From: Gordonia gummivorans
GTDB taxonomy: Bacteria > Actinomycetota > Actinomycetes > Mycobacteriales > Mycobacteriaceae
Direction: 5' to 3'
NCBI RefSeq assembly: GCF_022513585.1
Contig: NZ_JAKWBF010000034.1
Span: 1-59,076, forward strand
DNA: 59,076 nucleotides
Shown here in pieces: positions 35,533 to 44,174 of the stretch. A model generated the notes under the pieces. It was given only the letters and a program-made list of their open reading frames with translations. It was not told the origin of the DNA and made no database searches. Positions within the stretch are counted from its first letter, which is position 1, and each line of letters starts with the position of its first letter. The position numbers and the translations under genes are program-made.

Positions 35533-37049
35533 GCGTACATGGCGCGCAGACGGTCCTTGCGGATCTTTCCCTTTGCGTTGCGGGGGATCTCGTCTACCAA
35601 GATCAGCGACTTCGGGATCTTGTAGCGCGCCAGGCGATCCGCGAGGTAGGTCTGCAACTCCTCGACGGTGAGTGCCGCTCCCTCCTCGAGAGTGACTGCA
35701 GCACAGCCGACCTCACCCCACTTGTCGTCCGGGATGCCGAAGACGCCGCAGCCCTCGACGCCGGGGTACGAGAGGATCACCGCCTCGATCTCCGCCGGAT
35801 AGATGTTCTCCCCGCCGGAGATGATCATGTCCTTGAGCCGGTCGACAATCTGGACGTAGCCGTCGTCGTCGCGCACCCCGACATCCCCGGACCGGAACCA
35901 ATCACCCTCGGTGAACGACGCGTCGGTGGCGTCTGGTCGATTCCAGTACTCCCGCATCACATTCGGCCCCTGGATCAGGATCTCGCCGCGCTCGCCCGGC
36001 TTGGCCTCCTCACCGTAGGAGTTCACCACCCGGACATCGGTGAAGAAGTGCGGCATCCCGGCCGTCCCGAGTTTCTGCGCCACGTGCGCTGGTTTGAGCA
36101 CCAGGGCGCCGGGACCGGTCTCGGTGAGACCGTAGGCCTGGCACAGCGCCACCCCACGCTCGGCGAAAGTGTGCAAGGTGCGCGGCGGCACCGGTGCGGC
36201 GGCGACGATCCAGCGTCGGATCGACGTCAGATCGGTCTGCTGCCACGACGGATGCGCACTCATCGCGTCGAGCATGGTGGGCACGCCGAACGAATAGGTC
36301 ACGCGACGATCCTCGATCACGCGCAGCACTCGCGCGGCGTCGAAACCCTCTTCGATGATCACCGTTGCGCCCTTGAGGATCGTGGGCAGCGAGACGTAAT
36401 TGAGTGCGGCGGTGTGGAATAGCGGCGCGGCCACCAGCGACACCTCATCGCTGCACAGGTCGAGGTCGACGATCGGGTTCATCACCGCGAAGGTCACGCC
36501 ACCATGCGTGAGGACCACGCCCTTGGGGCTTCCGGTGGTTCCGGAGGTGTACATGATGAAGCACGGATCGTCGTGCGTGACCGGGATGTCGATGCGTTCA
36601 GAGCTCGCCGCCGCGATGATGTCCTCGTAGGCAAGCGCATCTCCGTCGGGCCGACCGTCCACCACCACACGATGCTCGGTGCCCACTTCGCTCGCGGCCC
36701 TCGTGGCGACCTCGGCCAGGCCGGCGGAATGGATGAGGACGCGCGCACCCGAGTCACTCAGCGCATAGGCCACCTCCGCCCCCGTGAGCCGCGCATTGAG
36801 CGGCACCAGAATCGCGCCGAGCAGGCCGGCGGCGAACAGACCCTCCAGGTACGACGGATGGTTCGCACTCAGCAGCGCCACCCGATCACCGCGGCCGACG
36901 CCGATCCCGGCCAGCGCATGGGCCAACCGCGTCACCCGATCGTCGAGGTCCCGGTAGCTGGTTTCGACGTCACGAAAGACGATCGCGGTCGCCTCCGGAG
37001 CGTGCCGTGACGCGCGATGGGGCCAGGTTCCGACGCCTTGATTCTTCAC
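35529..37049 (-). CDS. Acyl-CoA synthetase (AMP-forming)
   Basis: 506 residues of the ANL superfamily: MYTSGTTGSPKGVVLTHGG (P-loop), YGLTETGPG, WFRSGDVGVRDDDGYVQIVDRLKDMIISGGENIYPAEIEAVI and PRNAKGKIRKDRLR with the catalytic Lys. Starts at GTG 37049 after GGCGGAGGAGTCACC; upstream residues in frame are not conserved and overlap the operator. It should activate the acid whose CoA thioester is then processed by the SDR, amidohydrolase and MaoC proteins. A second MarR-type operator sits about 43-63 bp upstream of its start, so marR probably controls both units. Confidence 0.88.
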   Translation of the reverse strand: MKNQGVGTWPHRASRHAPEATAIVFRDVETSYRDLDDRVTRLAHALAGIGVGRGDRVALLSANHPSYLEGLFAAGLLGAILVPLNARLTGAEVAYALSDSGARVLIHSAGLAEVATRAASEVGTEHRVVVDGRPDGDALAYEDIIAAASSERIDIPVTHDDPCFIMYTSGTTGSPKGVVLTHGGVTFAVMNPIVDLDLCSDEVSLVAAPLFHTAALNYVSLPTILKGATVIIEEGFDAARVLRVIEDRRVTYSFGVPTMLDAMSAHPSWQQTDLTSIRRWIVAAAPVPPRTLHTFAERGVALCQAYGLTETGPGALVLKPAHVAQKLGTAGMPHFFTDVRVVNSYGEEAKPGERGEILIQGPNVMREYWNRPDATDASFTEGDWFRSGDVGVRDDDGYVQIVDRLKDMIISGGENIYPAEIEAVILSYPGVEGCGVFGIPDDKWGEVGCAAVTLEEGAALTVEELQTYLADRLARYKIPKSLILVDEIPRNAKGKIRKDRLRAMYA

Positions 37050-37091
37050 GGTGACTCCTCCGCCGATGTGGGTGCAATCACTGTACTTTGC

Positions 37092-37112
37092 AATCATTGA
37101 GATTGTCAACGA
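37092..37112. promoter_or_regulatory. Second MarR-type operator, acyl-CoA ligase promoter
   Basis: AATCATTG (37092-37099), 7-bp spacer, CAACGA (37107-37112): same layout and spacer length as the perfect palindrome at 35023-35049, with the right half diverged. It is 43 bp upstream of the ligase start on the minus strand and within 45 bp of the divergent DsbA-like gene. Confidence 0.65.
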
Positions 37113-37156
37113 AAACCCCTCGGAACAATTCGAGGTTTCACCCGGTTGCACCTCGC

Positions 37157-37870
37157 ATGAGCGTGACCGTCGACATCTGGACTGACATCAACTGCCCCTT
37201 CTGCTATCTCGGTAAGAAGCGTTTCCTCGACGCCCTGTCGGAGTTCCCCGGGCGCGACGACGTGGCTGTGGTGCATCGGTCCTTCGAACTCGACCCGACG
37301 CTGGATCCCGGAACCTCCGGCTCCGTCGAAGATCACCTCGCGACCAAGTACGGGATCAGCCTCGACCAGGCGCGGGCCAACGAGGCACGCGTCGGTGCAC
37401 AGGCCGCCGAACTCGGCCTGCCCTATCAGACGAGCGGTCGGGATTTCGGCAGCAGCTTCGACATGCATCGGCTTCTGCATCACGCACTCGCCGTCGGCAA
37501 GCAGGAAGACCTGCTCGACGCGCTGTACGCCGCCAACTTCGGCGAGACAGAACCCCTGTTCGGTGATCGGGCGCGACTCGTCGCAGTTGCCGTCGGAGCC
37601 GGGTTGGACGAACTGCAGGTGTGCGCGGTCCTGAATGATCCCGAGGCCTACGCCGACGACGTCCGGCAGGACGAACAAGAGGCCGCGGCACTGGGCGTCA
37701 CCGGAGTTCCGTTCTTCGTCATCGACGGCAAATACGCCGTCTCGGGTGCCCAGCCCACCGAGGTCTTCGAGCGTGCGCTGACCATGGCTGCCGCCGATCG
37801 TCCCGTCGTCGTCGGGGCGTCGGCCGACGCCGAATGCGGGCCCGACGGATGCGCGGTGCCGCAGAGCTGA
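37157..37870 (+). CDS. DsbA-family oxidoreductase (FrnE-like)
   Basis: 237 residues, cytoplasmic (no signal). The thioredoxin-like DsbA fold starts VDIWTDINCPFCYLGKKRF, with the redox pair C13-P-F-C16. GVTGVPFFVIDGKYAVSGAQ near residue 190 has the cis-Pro loop of the FrnE/2-hydroxychromene-2-carboxylate isomerase group. A Cys-containing tail (AECGPDGCAVP) ends the protein. Function: thiol-disulfide exchange or glutathione/mycothiol-dependent isomerisation. ATG at 37157 is preferred; longer readings start inside the divergent ligase promoter. Confidence 0.83.
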   Translation: MSVTVDIWTDINCPFCYLGKKRFLDALSEFPGRDDVAVVHRSFELDPTLDPGTSGSVEDHLATKYGISLDQARANEARVGAQAAELGLPYQTSGRDFGSSFDMHRLLHHALAVGKQEDLLDALYAANFGETEPLFGDRARLVAVAVGAGLDELQVCAVLNDPEAYADDVRQDEQEAAALGVTGVPFFVIDGKYAVSGAQPTEVFERALTMAAADRPVVVGASADAECGPDGCAVPQS

Positions 37871-37888
37871 CCCACGGAGTCGGCAGCG

Positions 37889-38722
37889 TCAGGCACCCGT
37901 CTCGACCGGCCGGTCCGGGTCCGACGACCACTGCGAGAACGACCCCGGGAAGAGTCGCGCCGGGTAGCCGGCGATCTCCAACGCCGCGATCGCGTGTGCG
38001 GCGTTGACGCCGGAGCCGCAATACACCACGACGTCGGATTCCGCGTCGATCCCCAACTCGGCGAACATTATTCGGAGATCATCAGCCTCCCGGAATCGGC
38101 CGTCGGAGTCCAGGTTGGCGACCGTCGGCGCGTTGCGCGCACCGGGAATGTGGCCCGCGCGCGGATCGACCGGTTCGACCTCACCGCGGTAACGTTCGCC
38201 GGCACGGACGTCGAGAAGGATGCCTGCGGTGCTCGCCACCTCGTCGATGGTGACAGTCGGCAGCGCACCTGCCTGCAGGGTCACGTTTCCGGCTCGCGGA
38301 GTCCCGCCATCACCACGCGACGTCTGCAGCCCCGCCGTTTGCCACGCACCCAGACCACCGTCGAGCATGCGCACGTCGGCGATGCCCGCCCAACGCAGCA
38401 GCCACCAGGCGCGCGCGGCGGCAAGGTTCCCGTTGTCGTCGTAGACCACCACCGGAACGCCGTCGTCGATTCCCCATCGTCGTGCCGCGGCTTGCAGGTC
38501 ATCGATATTCGGCAGTGGGTGCCGACCCCCCACCGGGCCGCTCGGCGGGGCAGCGAGTTCGGTGTCGAGGTCAACATAGATCGCACCGGGAATGTGGCCG
38601 TCGAGGTAGTGGTCGTGGCCATTGCTGTCACCGAGCTGCCACCGCACGTCGAGCACCACCGGTGGGGTCGGCGACAGCATCGTCTCGGCCAGGTCGGGTG
38701 CGTTCACCAGCAGGTCTGCCAT
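37889..38722 (-). CDS. Two-domain rhodanese sulfurtransferase
   Basis: 277 residues with two rhodanese domains. Domain 1 (VVLDVRWQL, HIPGAIYVDLDTELA, GGRHPLP) lacks the active Cys: the loop is VVVYDDNGNLAAARAWW. Domain 2 has C235 in VVVYCGSGVNAAHA, the CGSGV(T/N)A active-site loop of 3-mercaptopyruvate/thiosulfate sulfurtransferases. It transfers sulfane sulfur to cyanide or a thiol acceptor. Convergent with the DsbA-like gene; 31 bp separate its start from the divergent phosphoesterase gene. Confidence 0.87.
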   Translation of the reverse strand: MADLLVNAPDLAETMLSPTPPVVLDVRWQLGDSNGHDHYLDGHIPGAIYVDLDTELAAPPSGPVGGRHPLPNIDDLQAAARRWGIDDGVPVVVYDDNGNLAAARAWWLLRWAGIADVRMLDGGLGAWQTAGLQTSRGDGGTPRAGNVTLQAGALPTVTIDEVASTAGILLDVRAGERYRGEVEPVDPRAGHIPGARNAPTVANLDSDGRFREADDLRIMFAELGIDAESDVVVYCGSGVNAAHAIAALEIAGYPARLFPGSFSQWSSDPDRPVETGA

Positions 38723-38753
38723 GGGTGAAGACTAGACATATATCGTCGACGGG

Positions 38754-39902
38754 GTGATGGCGGCATTCTCGGCAGTGGTGCTCGCGCTGATCACGTTCTG
38801 GCTGCACCGGCGCCTGGTGCGCGCAACGCGCATGCCCGCGCCGTGGTCGTCGGTCACCGACGTCGCACTCCTGCTGCTGTGGGTGCTCGCGGTGGTCGGG
38901 GCGGCCTCCGGGTCACTGCTCGATCCGCGCTGGGTCCGTGCCCCCGCATTCGTGGGGATGACGTGGCTCGCGGTGATCTTCTACCTCTTCCTCGGGTTGT
39001 CGGTCATCGGCCTCGTCTCGTTCGCGGTGCGTATTGTCCGACGGTTGGGCAGAGCCGAACCGAACGAGAGTTTCGACCGGCGCCGACTGACGGCGATGCG
39101 CATCGCGACCGCGCTTGTGGTCGTCGTGTCTCTGGGCACGGTGGCGTACGGGCTTGTCGAAGCGGCTCGCCCGCGCGTGGTCGACGTAGACATCACGCTG
39201 CCGCGGCTGCCATCACAGTTCGACGGCATGCGCATCGCCGTCATCTCCGATCTCCATGTCGGCCCGTCCCGGGGTGCAGCGTTCACGCAACGCGTCGTCG
39301 ATCAGGTCAACGCCCAACGCCCCGATCTCATCGTGATCGCCGGGGACCTGCTCGACGGAACCATCCACTACGTTGCCGACGATCTCAAGCCACTCGCCGA
39401 CCTGTCCGCGCCGCTCGGGGTCTTCGGCATCAGCGGCAACCACGAGTTCTACGCCGACGACGGAGGTCGGTGGCTCGACGTGTGGGACCGCCTCGGCATC
39501 CACACGCTCCGAAATCAGCGGGTGACCATCGAAAGGGGCGGGGCCGCGATCGATCTCGCCGGAATCCAGGACTACACGGCACCCGATCCGTACGAACCCG
39601 ACCTGCCCGCAGCACTGGCCGGACGAGACCCGAACCGCTTTGTGCTGCTGCTCGCCCATCAACCGCGCCAGGCCATCGAGGCATCGGATCTCGGTGTGGA
39701 TCTCCAGATCTCGGGTCACACCCACGGCGGACAGATGTGGCCGATCCGCAATCTCGTCACCCTCCAACAACCTTCGTTGCAGGGACTCGACCGAGTCGGA
39801 AACACCGTGCTGTACACGACGCGCGGCGCGGGGGCGTGGGGACCACCGGTTCGGGTCGCGGCCCCGCCCGAGATCACATTGATAAAGACCATGTCTGGAT
39901 GA
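38754..39902 (+). CDS. Membrane-anchored metallophosphoesterase
   Basis: 382 residues. Residues 1-135 contain about four membrane helices; a calcineurin-like phosphoesterase domain follows, outside or inside depending on topology. All metal motifs are present: ISDLHVGP (D166, H168), GDLLDG, GNHEFY, LAHQPR and SGHTHGGQ. YkuE/YaeI-like enzymes of this type hydrolyse phosphate esters such as lipid-linked UDP-sugars. Start is GTG 38754 or the adjacent ATG 38757; a ribosome site does not decide. Confidence 0.85.
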   Translation: MMAAFSAVVLALITFWLHRRLVRATRMPAPWSSVTDVALLLLWVLAVVGAASGSLLDPRWVRAPAFVGMTWLAVIFYLFLGLSVIGLVSFAVRIVRRLGRAEPNESFDRRRLTAMRIATALVVVVSLGTVAYGLVEAARPRVVDVDITLPRLPSQFDGMRIAVISDLHVGPSRGAAFTQRVVDQVNAQRPDLIVIAGDLLDGTIHYVADDLKPLADLSAPLGVFGISGNHEFYADDGGRWLDVWDRLGIHTLRNQRVTIERGGAAIDLAGIQDYTAPDPYEPDLPAALAGRDPNRFVLLLAHQPRQAIEASDLGVDLQISGHTHGGQMWPIRNLVTLQQPSLQGLDRVGNTVLYTTRGAGAWGPPVRVAAPPEITLIKTMSG

Positions 39903-39952
39903 GACCGAATTCAGTCCTGGTATCCGCAAACACAGGTCGATAGCCTGGAAGA

Positions 39953-41539
39953 ATGCTCGTCGCTCCCACCGCACTGGTCGCCGCCACCTCGTCGGACGAT
40001 CTCGCTGCGGTCCGACGGCAGGCGCAATCGTGGCGTTCACCCGAAATCGGCATCGCGGACAGCGATCTCACCGACGCGGCACTCGCCGATCTGATCGCGA
40101 CGTCCGAGCCACACGACGACTCGTTCGCGCGTGCCGTGACCGCGATCGTCTCGGCACGCGCCGGGCACTTCCCGGTGGTGCCTCACATCGACGCCGCGGG
40201 CGAGATCTTCCGCAGCTTTCTGCTGCACGACCTGATCGACGGATGGCTGTACGTCCGCGAGTCCGACGGCTATCTGCACCCGTACCTCATCATGGACATC
40301 ACCGCCGAACACGGCGACCGCACACACGGCCCGCGGATCAAGTTCACCATGGAGGCCGACAACGCCACCGTGAAACGCCCGTCGCGCAAACCACGGGTGC
40401 TGTACTTCGAGGAAACCGAGATCGTCGGCAAGACGCCGGGAGACATCCTGCTTGCCGCCGGCGCCTACAAGGAGACCCCAGAACTCAAGGCCGAGTATCA
40501 GTCTCGCCGCGACGTCTATCAGAAGATCATCGACGACGGCTTCGGCCAGCAATACCGATTCACCGGCTGCATCATCCGTGCCGACGACTACCGCTCGCCG
40601 AACAAGCGGGACAACCGAAAAGTCGTCCACGACGTCGCGCCCGGGGAGATCGCGGCCCTACGCATGGTCGCTCCCTCGACCCTGTTCGACGGCACCGACG
40701 GCAACGAGTACGGTCCCGTACCGGTGATCACCGCGGTGCGAGTGTTCGACCTTGGCGCACAAGACTTTCTGGACGTCAACACCGGCGACCTCACGCCGTA
40801 CGACTACGATGCCCACCTCCAGGACAAACTCGTCCTGCCCGACGAGCAGCGCGAACTCCTCAACATCCTCACCACCGACATCTCGGTGTTCACCGGCGAC
40901 ATCATCGACGGCAAGTCCGCGGGCAACGTCATCCTCGCCAAAGGCCGCCCCGGCGTGGGCAAGACGCTCACCGCCGAGGTGTACGCGGAGGTCACCGGCC
41001 GCCCCCTGTACTCGATTCACTCCGGATCACTGGGAATCACAGCCGAATTGGTGCGCAAGAACCTCGAAGTCATCTTCGATCGCGCAAAGCGCTGGGATGC
41101 GGTTCTGCTCCTCGACGAGGCCGACGTGTTCGTGATGGAACGCGGACTCGACCTCGGCCAGAACGCCATCGTCGCCGAATTCCTGCGCACCCTCGAGTAT
41201 TTCGACGGCCTGCTGTTCCTCACCACCAACCGCATCGACGGAGTGGACGAGGCCATCCTCGCGCGGTGCGCTGCGGTCATCGAGTACCAGCCGCCCGGCC
41301 CCAAGGACGCCCGACAGGTGTGGCAGATCCTTGCCGCGGGCAACGACGTGGTCCTCGACGAAGACCTCCTCGACGACCTGGTCGGCGGCTTCCCCGGCAT
41401 CACCCCGCGCGACATCAAGATGCTACTGCGCTTGTCACTCCGAATGGCGCGCCACCGCGGTACCGAACTCGACGCGTCGGTGTTCGCCAGCAGTGCCGCC
41501 TTCCGTGGGCTGCACTACCTTCCGCCGTCGCAGCGCTGA
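39953..41539 (+). CDS. AAA-family ATPase
   Basis: 528 residues. The first 300 residues form a unique N-terminal region with no recognised motif; the AAA core begins at AGNVILAKGRPGVGKTLTAEVYA (Walker A at 331-338), Walker B VLLLDEADVF (384-393) and the sensor LFLTTNRIDGVDEAILARC with a conserved Arg. The C-terminal helical lid ends at the stop. AAA proteins of this layout remodel or disassemble partners; the substrate is unknown. Gene stands alone; repeats fill the 303 bp to catA. Confidence 0.78.
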   Translation: MLVAPTALVAATSSDDLAAVRRQAQSWRSPEIGIADSDLTDAALADLIATSEPHDDSFARAVTAIVSARAGHFPVVPHIDAAGEIFRSFLLHDLIDGWLYVRESDGYLHPYLIMDITAEHGDRTHGPRIKFTMEADNATVKRPSRKPRVLYFEETEIVGKTPGDILLAAGAYKETPELKAEYQSRRDVYQKIIDDGFGQQYRFTGCIIRADDYRSPNKRDNRKVVHDVAPGEIAALRMVAPSTLFDGTDGNEYGPVPVITAVRVFDLGAQDFLDVNTGDLTPYDYDAHLQDKLVLPDEQRELLNILTTDISVFTGDIIDGKSAGNVILAKGRPGVGKTLTAEVYAEVTGRPLYSIHSGSLGITAELVRKNLEVIFDRAKRWDAVLLLDEADVFVMERGLDLGQNAIVAEFLRTLEYFDGLLFLTTNRIDGVDEAILARCAAVIEYQPPGPKDARQVWQILAAGNDVVLDEDLLDDLVGGFPGITPRDIKMLLRLSLRMARHRGTELDASVFASSAAFRGLHYLPPSQR

Positions 41540-41842
41540 ACGATCTTGCTGGCCAAGTAGCGACTAACAAGCCTGCGCCCAGCCATCTGCTGGTTGAGTA
41601 GCGACGTGCGAGCTTGCGCCCTTCGATACGCTCGCAAGCTCGCTACTCAGGAACCGCCCGACGCGTATCGAAACCCGGCGAGTCAACGATGTCAGCAACC
41701 AAAGTCGTTACGGACATCGTCATCTCACCGGGTTTCGATACGCCCTACGCTAGCGCTCCGGGCTACTCAACCAGCAGAACGTGCGCTCCGGGCTACTCAA
41801 CCAGCAGAACGTGCGCTCAGGGCTACTTGACCAGCAGAATCC
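41540..41842. repeat. Inverted REP-like repeats without a gene, plus tandem units
   Basis: 303 bp non-coding, between the convergent AAA ATPase and catA genes. Left unit 41587-41701 (CTGCTGGTTGAGTAGCGACG ... CGTATCGAAACCCGGCGAG ... GATGTCAGCAACC) and right unit 41707-41777 (GTTACGGACATC ... CTCACCGGGTTTCGATACG ... CTACTCAACCAGCAG) are inverted copies. Three 30-bp tandem units ending ACCAGCAG follow at 41748-41837. The same inverted pair encloses a GIY-YIG gene at 53 kb; here only about 5 bp separates the halves. Confidence 0.8.
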
Positions 41843-42715
41843 TCAGGCCTCGGGGTCGAGGACGAAATCGTAGACGGTGACAAAGCCTTCACCGTTCGGG
41901 TTGTCTCTCACGTCCAGCATGAGTTCCGGCTTCACGGCCGACGCGATGTCGTCGTCGTTGTGCGGATCGCCCGGGAAGTAGAGCTGCGAGGTGATCAGCT
42001 GGTGGCCCGGCGCACTCACCTTGAAGTGCAGGTGGGCCGGACGCCAGGCGTGCCAGCCGGCGGCCTCGATGAGCTGGCCGCAGGCACCGTCGGTGGGGAT
42101 CATGTAGGGCGCCGGACGCAGGGTGTGGATCTCGAAGTTGCCGTCCTCGTTGGCAATCCAGGTTCCGCGCAGGTTCCACTCGGGCAGGCCCGGGGCGAAC
42201 TGCGAGTAGAAGCCGAGGTCGTCGGCGTGCCACAGCTCGATCTTCGCGCCGGCGAGCGGTGTGCCGTCGACAGCACGCACCTGACCGGAGAACACCAGCG
42301 GGTCACCGGGCTCGTCGTCGCGCATCGGAATGGTGCCGTTCCAGTCCAATTCGGGTGAGCCACCGATGTAGTACGGCCCCTCGATGGTGCCCTTGCTGCC
42401 CTCGCGATGCTCGTTGGCCACTTCTTCGACCGAGTGCTCGATCCACACGTCGAGGAACAGCGGCCACTCGCCGTCGGTGCCGACCTTGATCAGCCACGCC
42501 TTGAGTGCGTTGTACTCCTCGTAGCTGACCTTGTCCTCGAGGACGATGTCGTTGATGCCCTTGATCACCTTGGACGCAAGGTAATTGACGCGCTGGGTGT
42601 CGACGACACCGGGGCGCGCGCCGGCCGCGGCCATGCGCTCGGCGAACTGGGCCGATGCATTGGCTCCCGACTCGGCGGCCTTGGCGGTCACCTCGGAATC
42701 GAAGCTGGTGCTCAT
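41843..42715 (-). CDS. catA: Catechol 1,2-dioxygenase
   Basis: 290 residues of the intradiol dioxygenases. The N-terminal helical linker domain (AQFAERMAAAG...) is followed by the catalytic beta domain; Fe(III) ligands are Y116 (IEGPYYIGG), Y170 (DDLGFYSQF), H228 and H230 (WRPAHLHFKV). It opens catechol between the hydroxyls to cis,cis-muconate. An AGGAGT site precedes ATG 42715. It is the last gene of the catR-catB-catC-catA operon, 57 bp after catC. Confidence 0.95.
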   Translation of the reverse strand: MSTSFDSEVTAKAAESGANASAQFAERMAAAGARPGVVDTQRVNYLASKVIKGINDIVLEDKVSYEEYNALKAWLIKVGTDGEWPLFLDVWIEHSVEEVANEHREGSKGTIEGPYYIGGSPELDWNGTIPMRDDEPGDPLVFSGQVRAVDGTPLAGAKIELWHADDLGFYSQFAPGLPEWNLRGTWIANEDGNFEIHTLRPAPYMIPTDGACGQLIEAAGWHAWRPAHLHFKVSAPGHQLITSQLYFPGDPHNDDDIASAVKPELMLDVRDNPNGEGFVTVYDFVLDPEA

Positions 42716-42772
42716 GATGGGTACTCCTTTATCTTCTAGGCCAGGGGGCTGACACTGCGGGTGAGGGCCTGC

Positions 42773-43057
42773 TCAGCCCGCAGCGATATCCGATGGGTGG
42801 GTGGCCAGGGGGGTCACCCGGATTGTCATGTAGGCGAAAAGTGGTAATCCGGAGAGGATTTGATGCAATTCGTTGTTGTCCTCCACATCGAAGATGGAGA
42901 AGTTCGAGTACTCGCCGACGATCCGCCAGATGTGCGGCCATTTGCCGGCCCGCTGGAGTTCCTGCGAGTACGCCTTTTCCCGTGCGACGGTGTCCGCGCG
43001 GACCTCGGCGTCGAGGTCGTGAGGAATGTTGACGTCCATCCGTACGTGAAACAGCAT
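42773..43057 (-). CDS. catC: Muconolactone delta-isomerase
   Basis: 94 residues, the usual length of the family. MLFHVRMDVNIPHDLDAEVRADTVAREKAYSQELQRAGKWPHIWRIVGEYSNFSIF is a textbook start for the ferredoxin-like isomerase, and the C-terminus ends SGLPLFAYMTIRVTPLATHPSD. It isomerises muconolactone to 3-oxoadipate enol-lactone, the substrate of PcaD. Only 4 bp separate it from catB upstream. Confidence 0.95.
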   Translation of the reverse strand: MLFHVRMDVNIPHDLDAEVRADTVAREKAYSQELQRAGKWPHIWRIVGEYSNFSIFDVEDNNELHQILSGLPLFAYMTIRVTPLATHPSDIAAG

Positions 43058-43061
43058 GTCC

Positions 43062-44174
43062 TCAGCTCCTGCCTTCGTCGATGCGGTAGTGGGCCAGTTT
43101 GTCCGGATCGATCGCGATACCGATTCCGTTGCCCGGCAGGCGGTGCAGATGGCCGTCGCGTATCTGCAGTGGCTCGGCCAGGAGATCGTCGCTCATATCC
43201 AGGAAGTTGGAAAGCTCTGCGGCGTAACGAGATGTCGATGCGAAAGCGGACCCGAACGCCAGGGTGCAGGCAGAGCCGATCTGACCGTCGATCTGATTGC
43301 CCATCACCACCTCGATCCCGAGTCCCTCGGCGAGATGGTGGACGCGCCGCGACGTGGTGAACCCGGTGCGAGCGGTCTTGATGTTGATCGCGGTGGCCGA
43401 ACCACCCAGGATCTCGCGCGTGACATCGGCGGGGGTCGGAGCCGACTCGTCGGCGATGAACGGGACGTCGGTCTTCTCGACCAGCCAGCGACGGCCGACC
43501 ACGTCGTCGGCCGGGCAGAGTTCCTCAGCGAACAGCAGGTCGAGATCGGCCATCTCGCGCATCGCACGTGCCGACTCGGCGGCGGTCCAGCCGCGATTGC
43601 CGTCGACATACAGTTCGACGGTGTTGCCGAAGTGCGCGCGCAGCGCCCGCACCACCGCGGTGTCCAGCGTCACCGGCTTGCGGCCGACCTTCACCTTGAA
43701 TGTGCTGATGCCGTAGGTGTCTCGCATACGTTGCGCCTCGGCCACCATCACCGACGGCTCGTCGAAGCCGAGCATGTGGCTGACCTTCAACCGATCGGTG
43801 AACCCGCCCAGCAGGTCGGTCACCGACAGATTCAGGGTGTGCCCCAGCGCATCCCACATCGCCATGTCGATGGCCGCTTTGGCGGTCGGATTGCCGATGG
43901 TGCGCGCCAGCCGTTCATGTGCCTCCTCGCGCTCGAGGAGGGTCAGACCCACCAGCTGCGGAGCGAAAACGTCCTCGATGACCGCGATGATCCCCCGCTG
44001 CGTCTCGCCGTAGGTGAACGGGCGGGGCGGTGCCTCGGCGACTCCGACGATGCCGTCGTCGGTGTGCACACGCACCAGCACGTGACTTGCCGTGCGTACT
44101 TCGCCCGAGGCGAATTTCAACGGTTTGCGATACGGGATGGCGAACGGTATCGCCTCGATTCTCGTGATCTTCAC
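43062..44174 (-). CDS. catB: Muconate cycloisomerase
   Basis: 370 residues of the enolase superfamily. The N-terminal capping domain (RIEAIPFAIPYRKPLKFASG) is followed by the barrel with the catalytic Lys pair STFKVKVGR, metal ligands in YVDGNRGW and FAEELCPADD, and the C-terminal KTARTGFTTSRRVHHLAEG region. It cyclises cis,cis-muconate to muconolactone. Its ATG overlaps the catR stop by 4 bp (44171-44174), so regulator and enzyme are coupled. Confidence 0.94.
   Translation of the reverse strand: MKITRIEAIPFAIPYRKPLKFASGEVRTASHVLVRVHTDDGIVGVAEAPPRPFTYGETQRGIIAVIEDVFAPQLVGLTLLEREEAHERLARTIGNPTAKAAIDMAMWDALGHTLNLSVTDLLGGFTDRLKVSHMLGFDEPSVMVAEAQRMRDTYGISTFKVKVGRKPVTLDTAVVRALRAHFGNTVELYVDGNRGWTAAESARAMREMADLDLLFAEELCPADDVVGRRWLVEKTDVPFIADESAPTPADVTREILGGSATAINIKTARTGFTTSRRVHHLAEGLGIEVVMGNQIDGQIGSACTLAFGSAFASTSRYAAELSNFLDMSDDLLAEPLQIRDGHLHRLPGNGIGIAIDPDKLAHYRIDEGRS

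Noticed and set aside
41748..41837. Short regularly repeated units resembling a CRISPR array
   Set aside because: The 30-bp units abut each other with no unique spacers, and no cas genes are nearby; they are tandem copies of a REP-like end.
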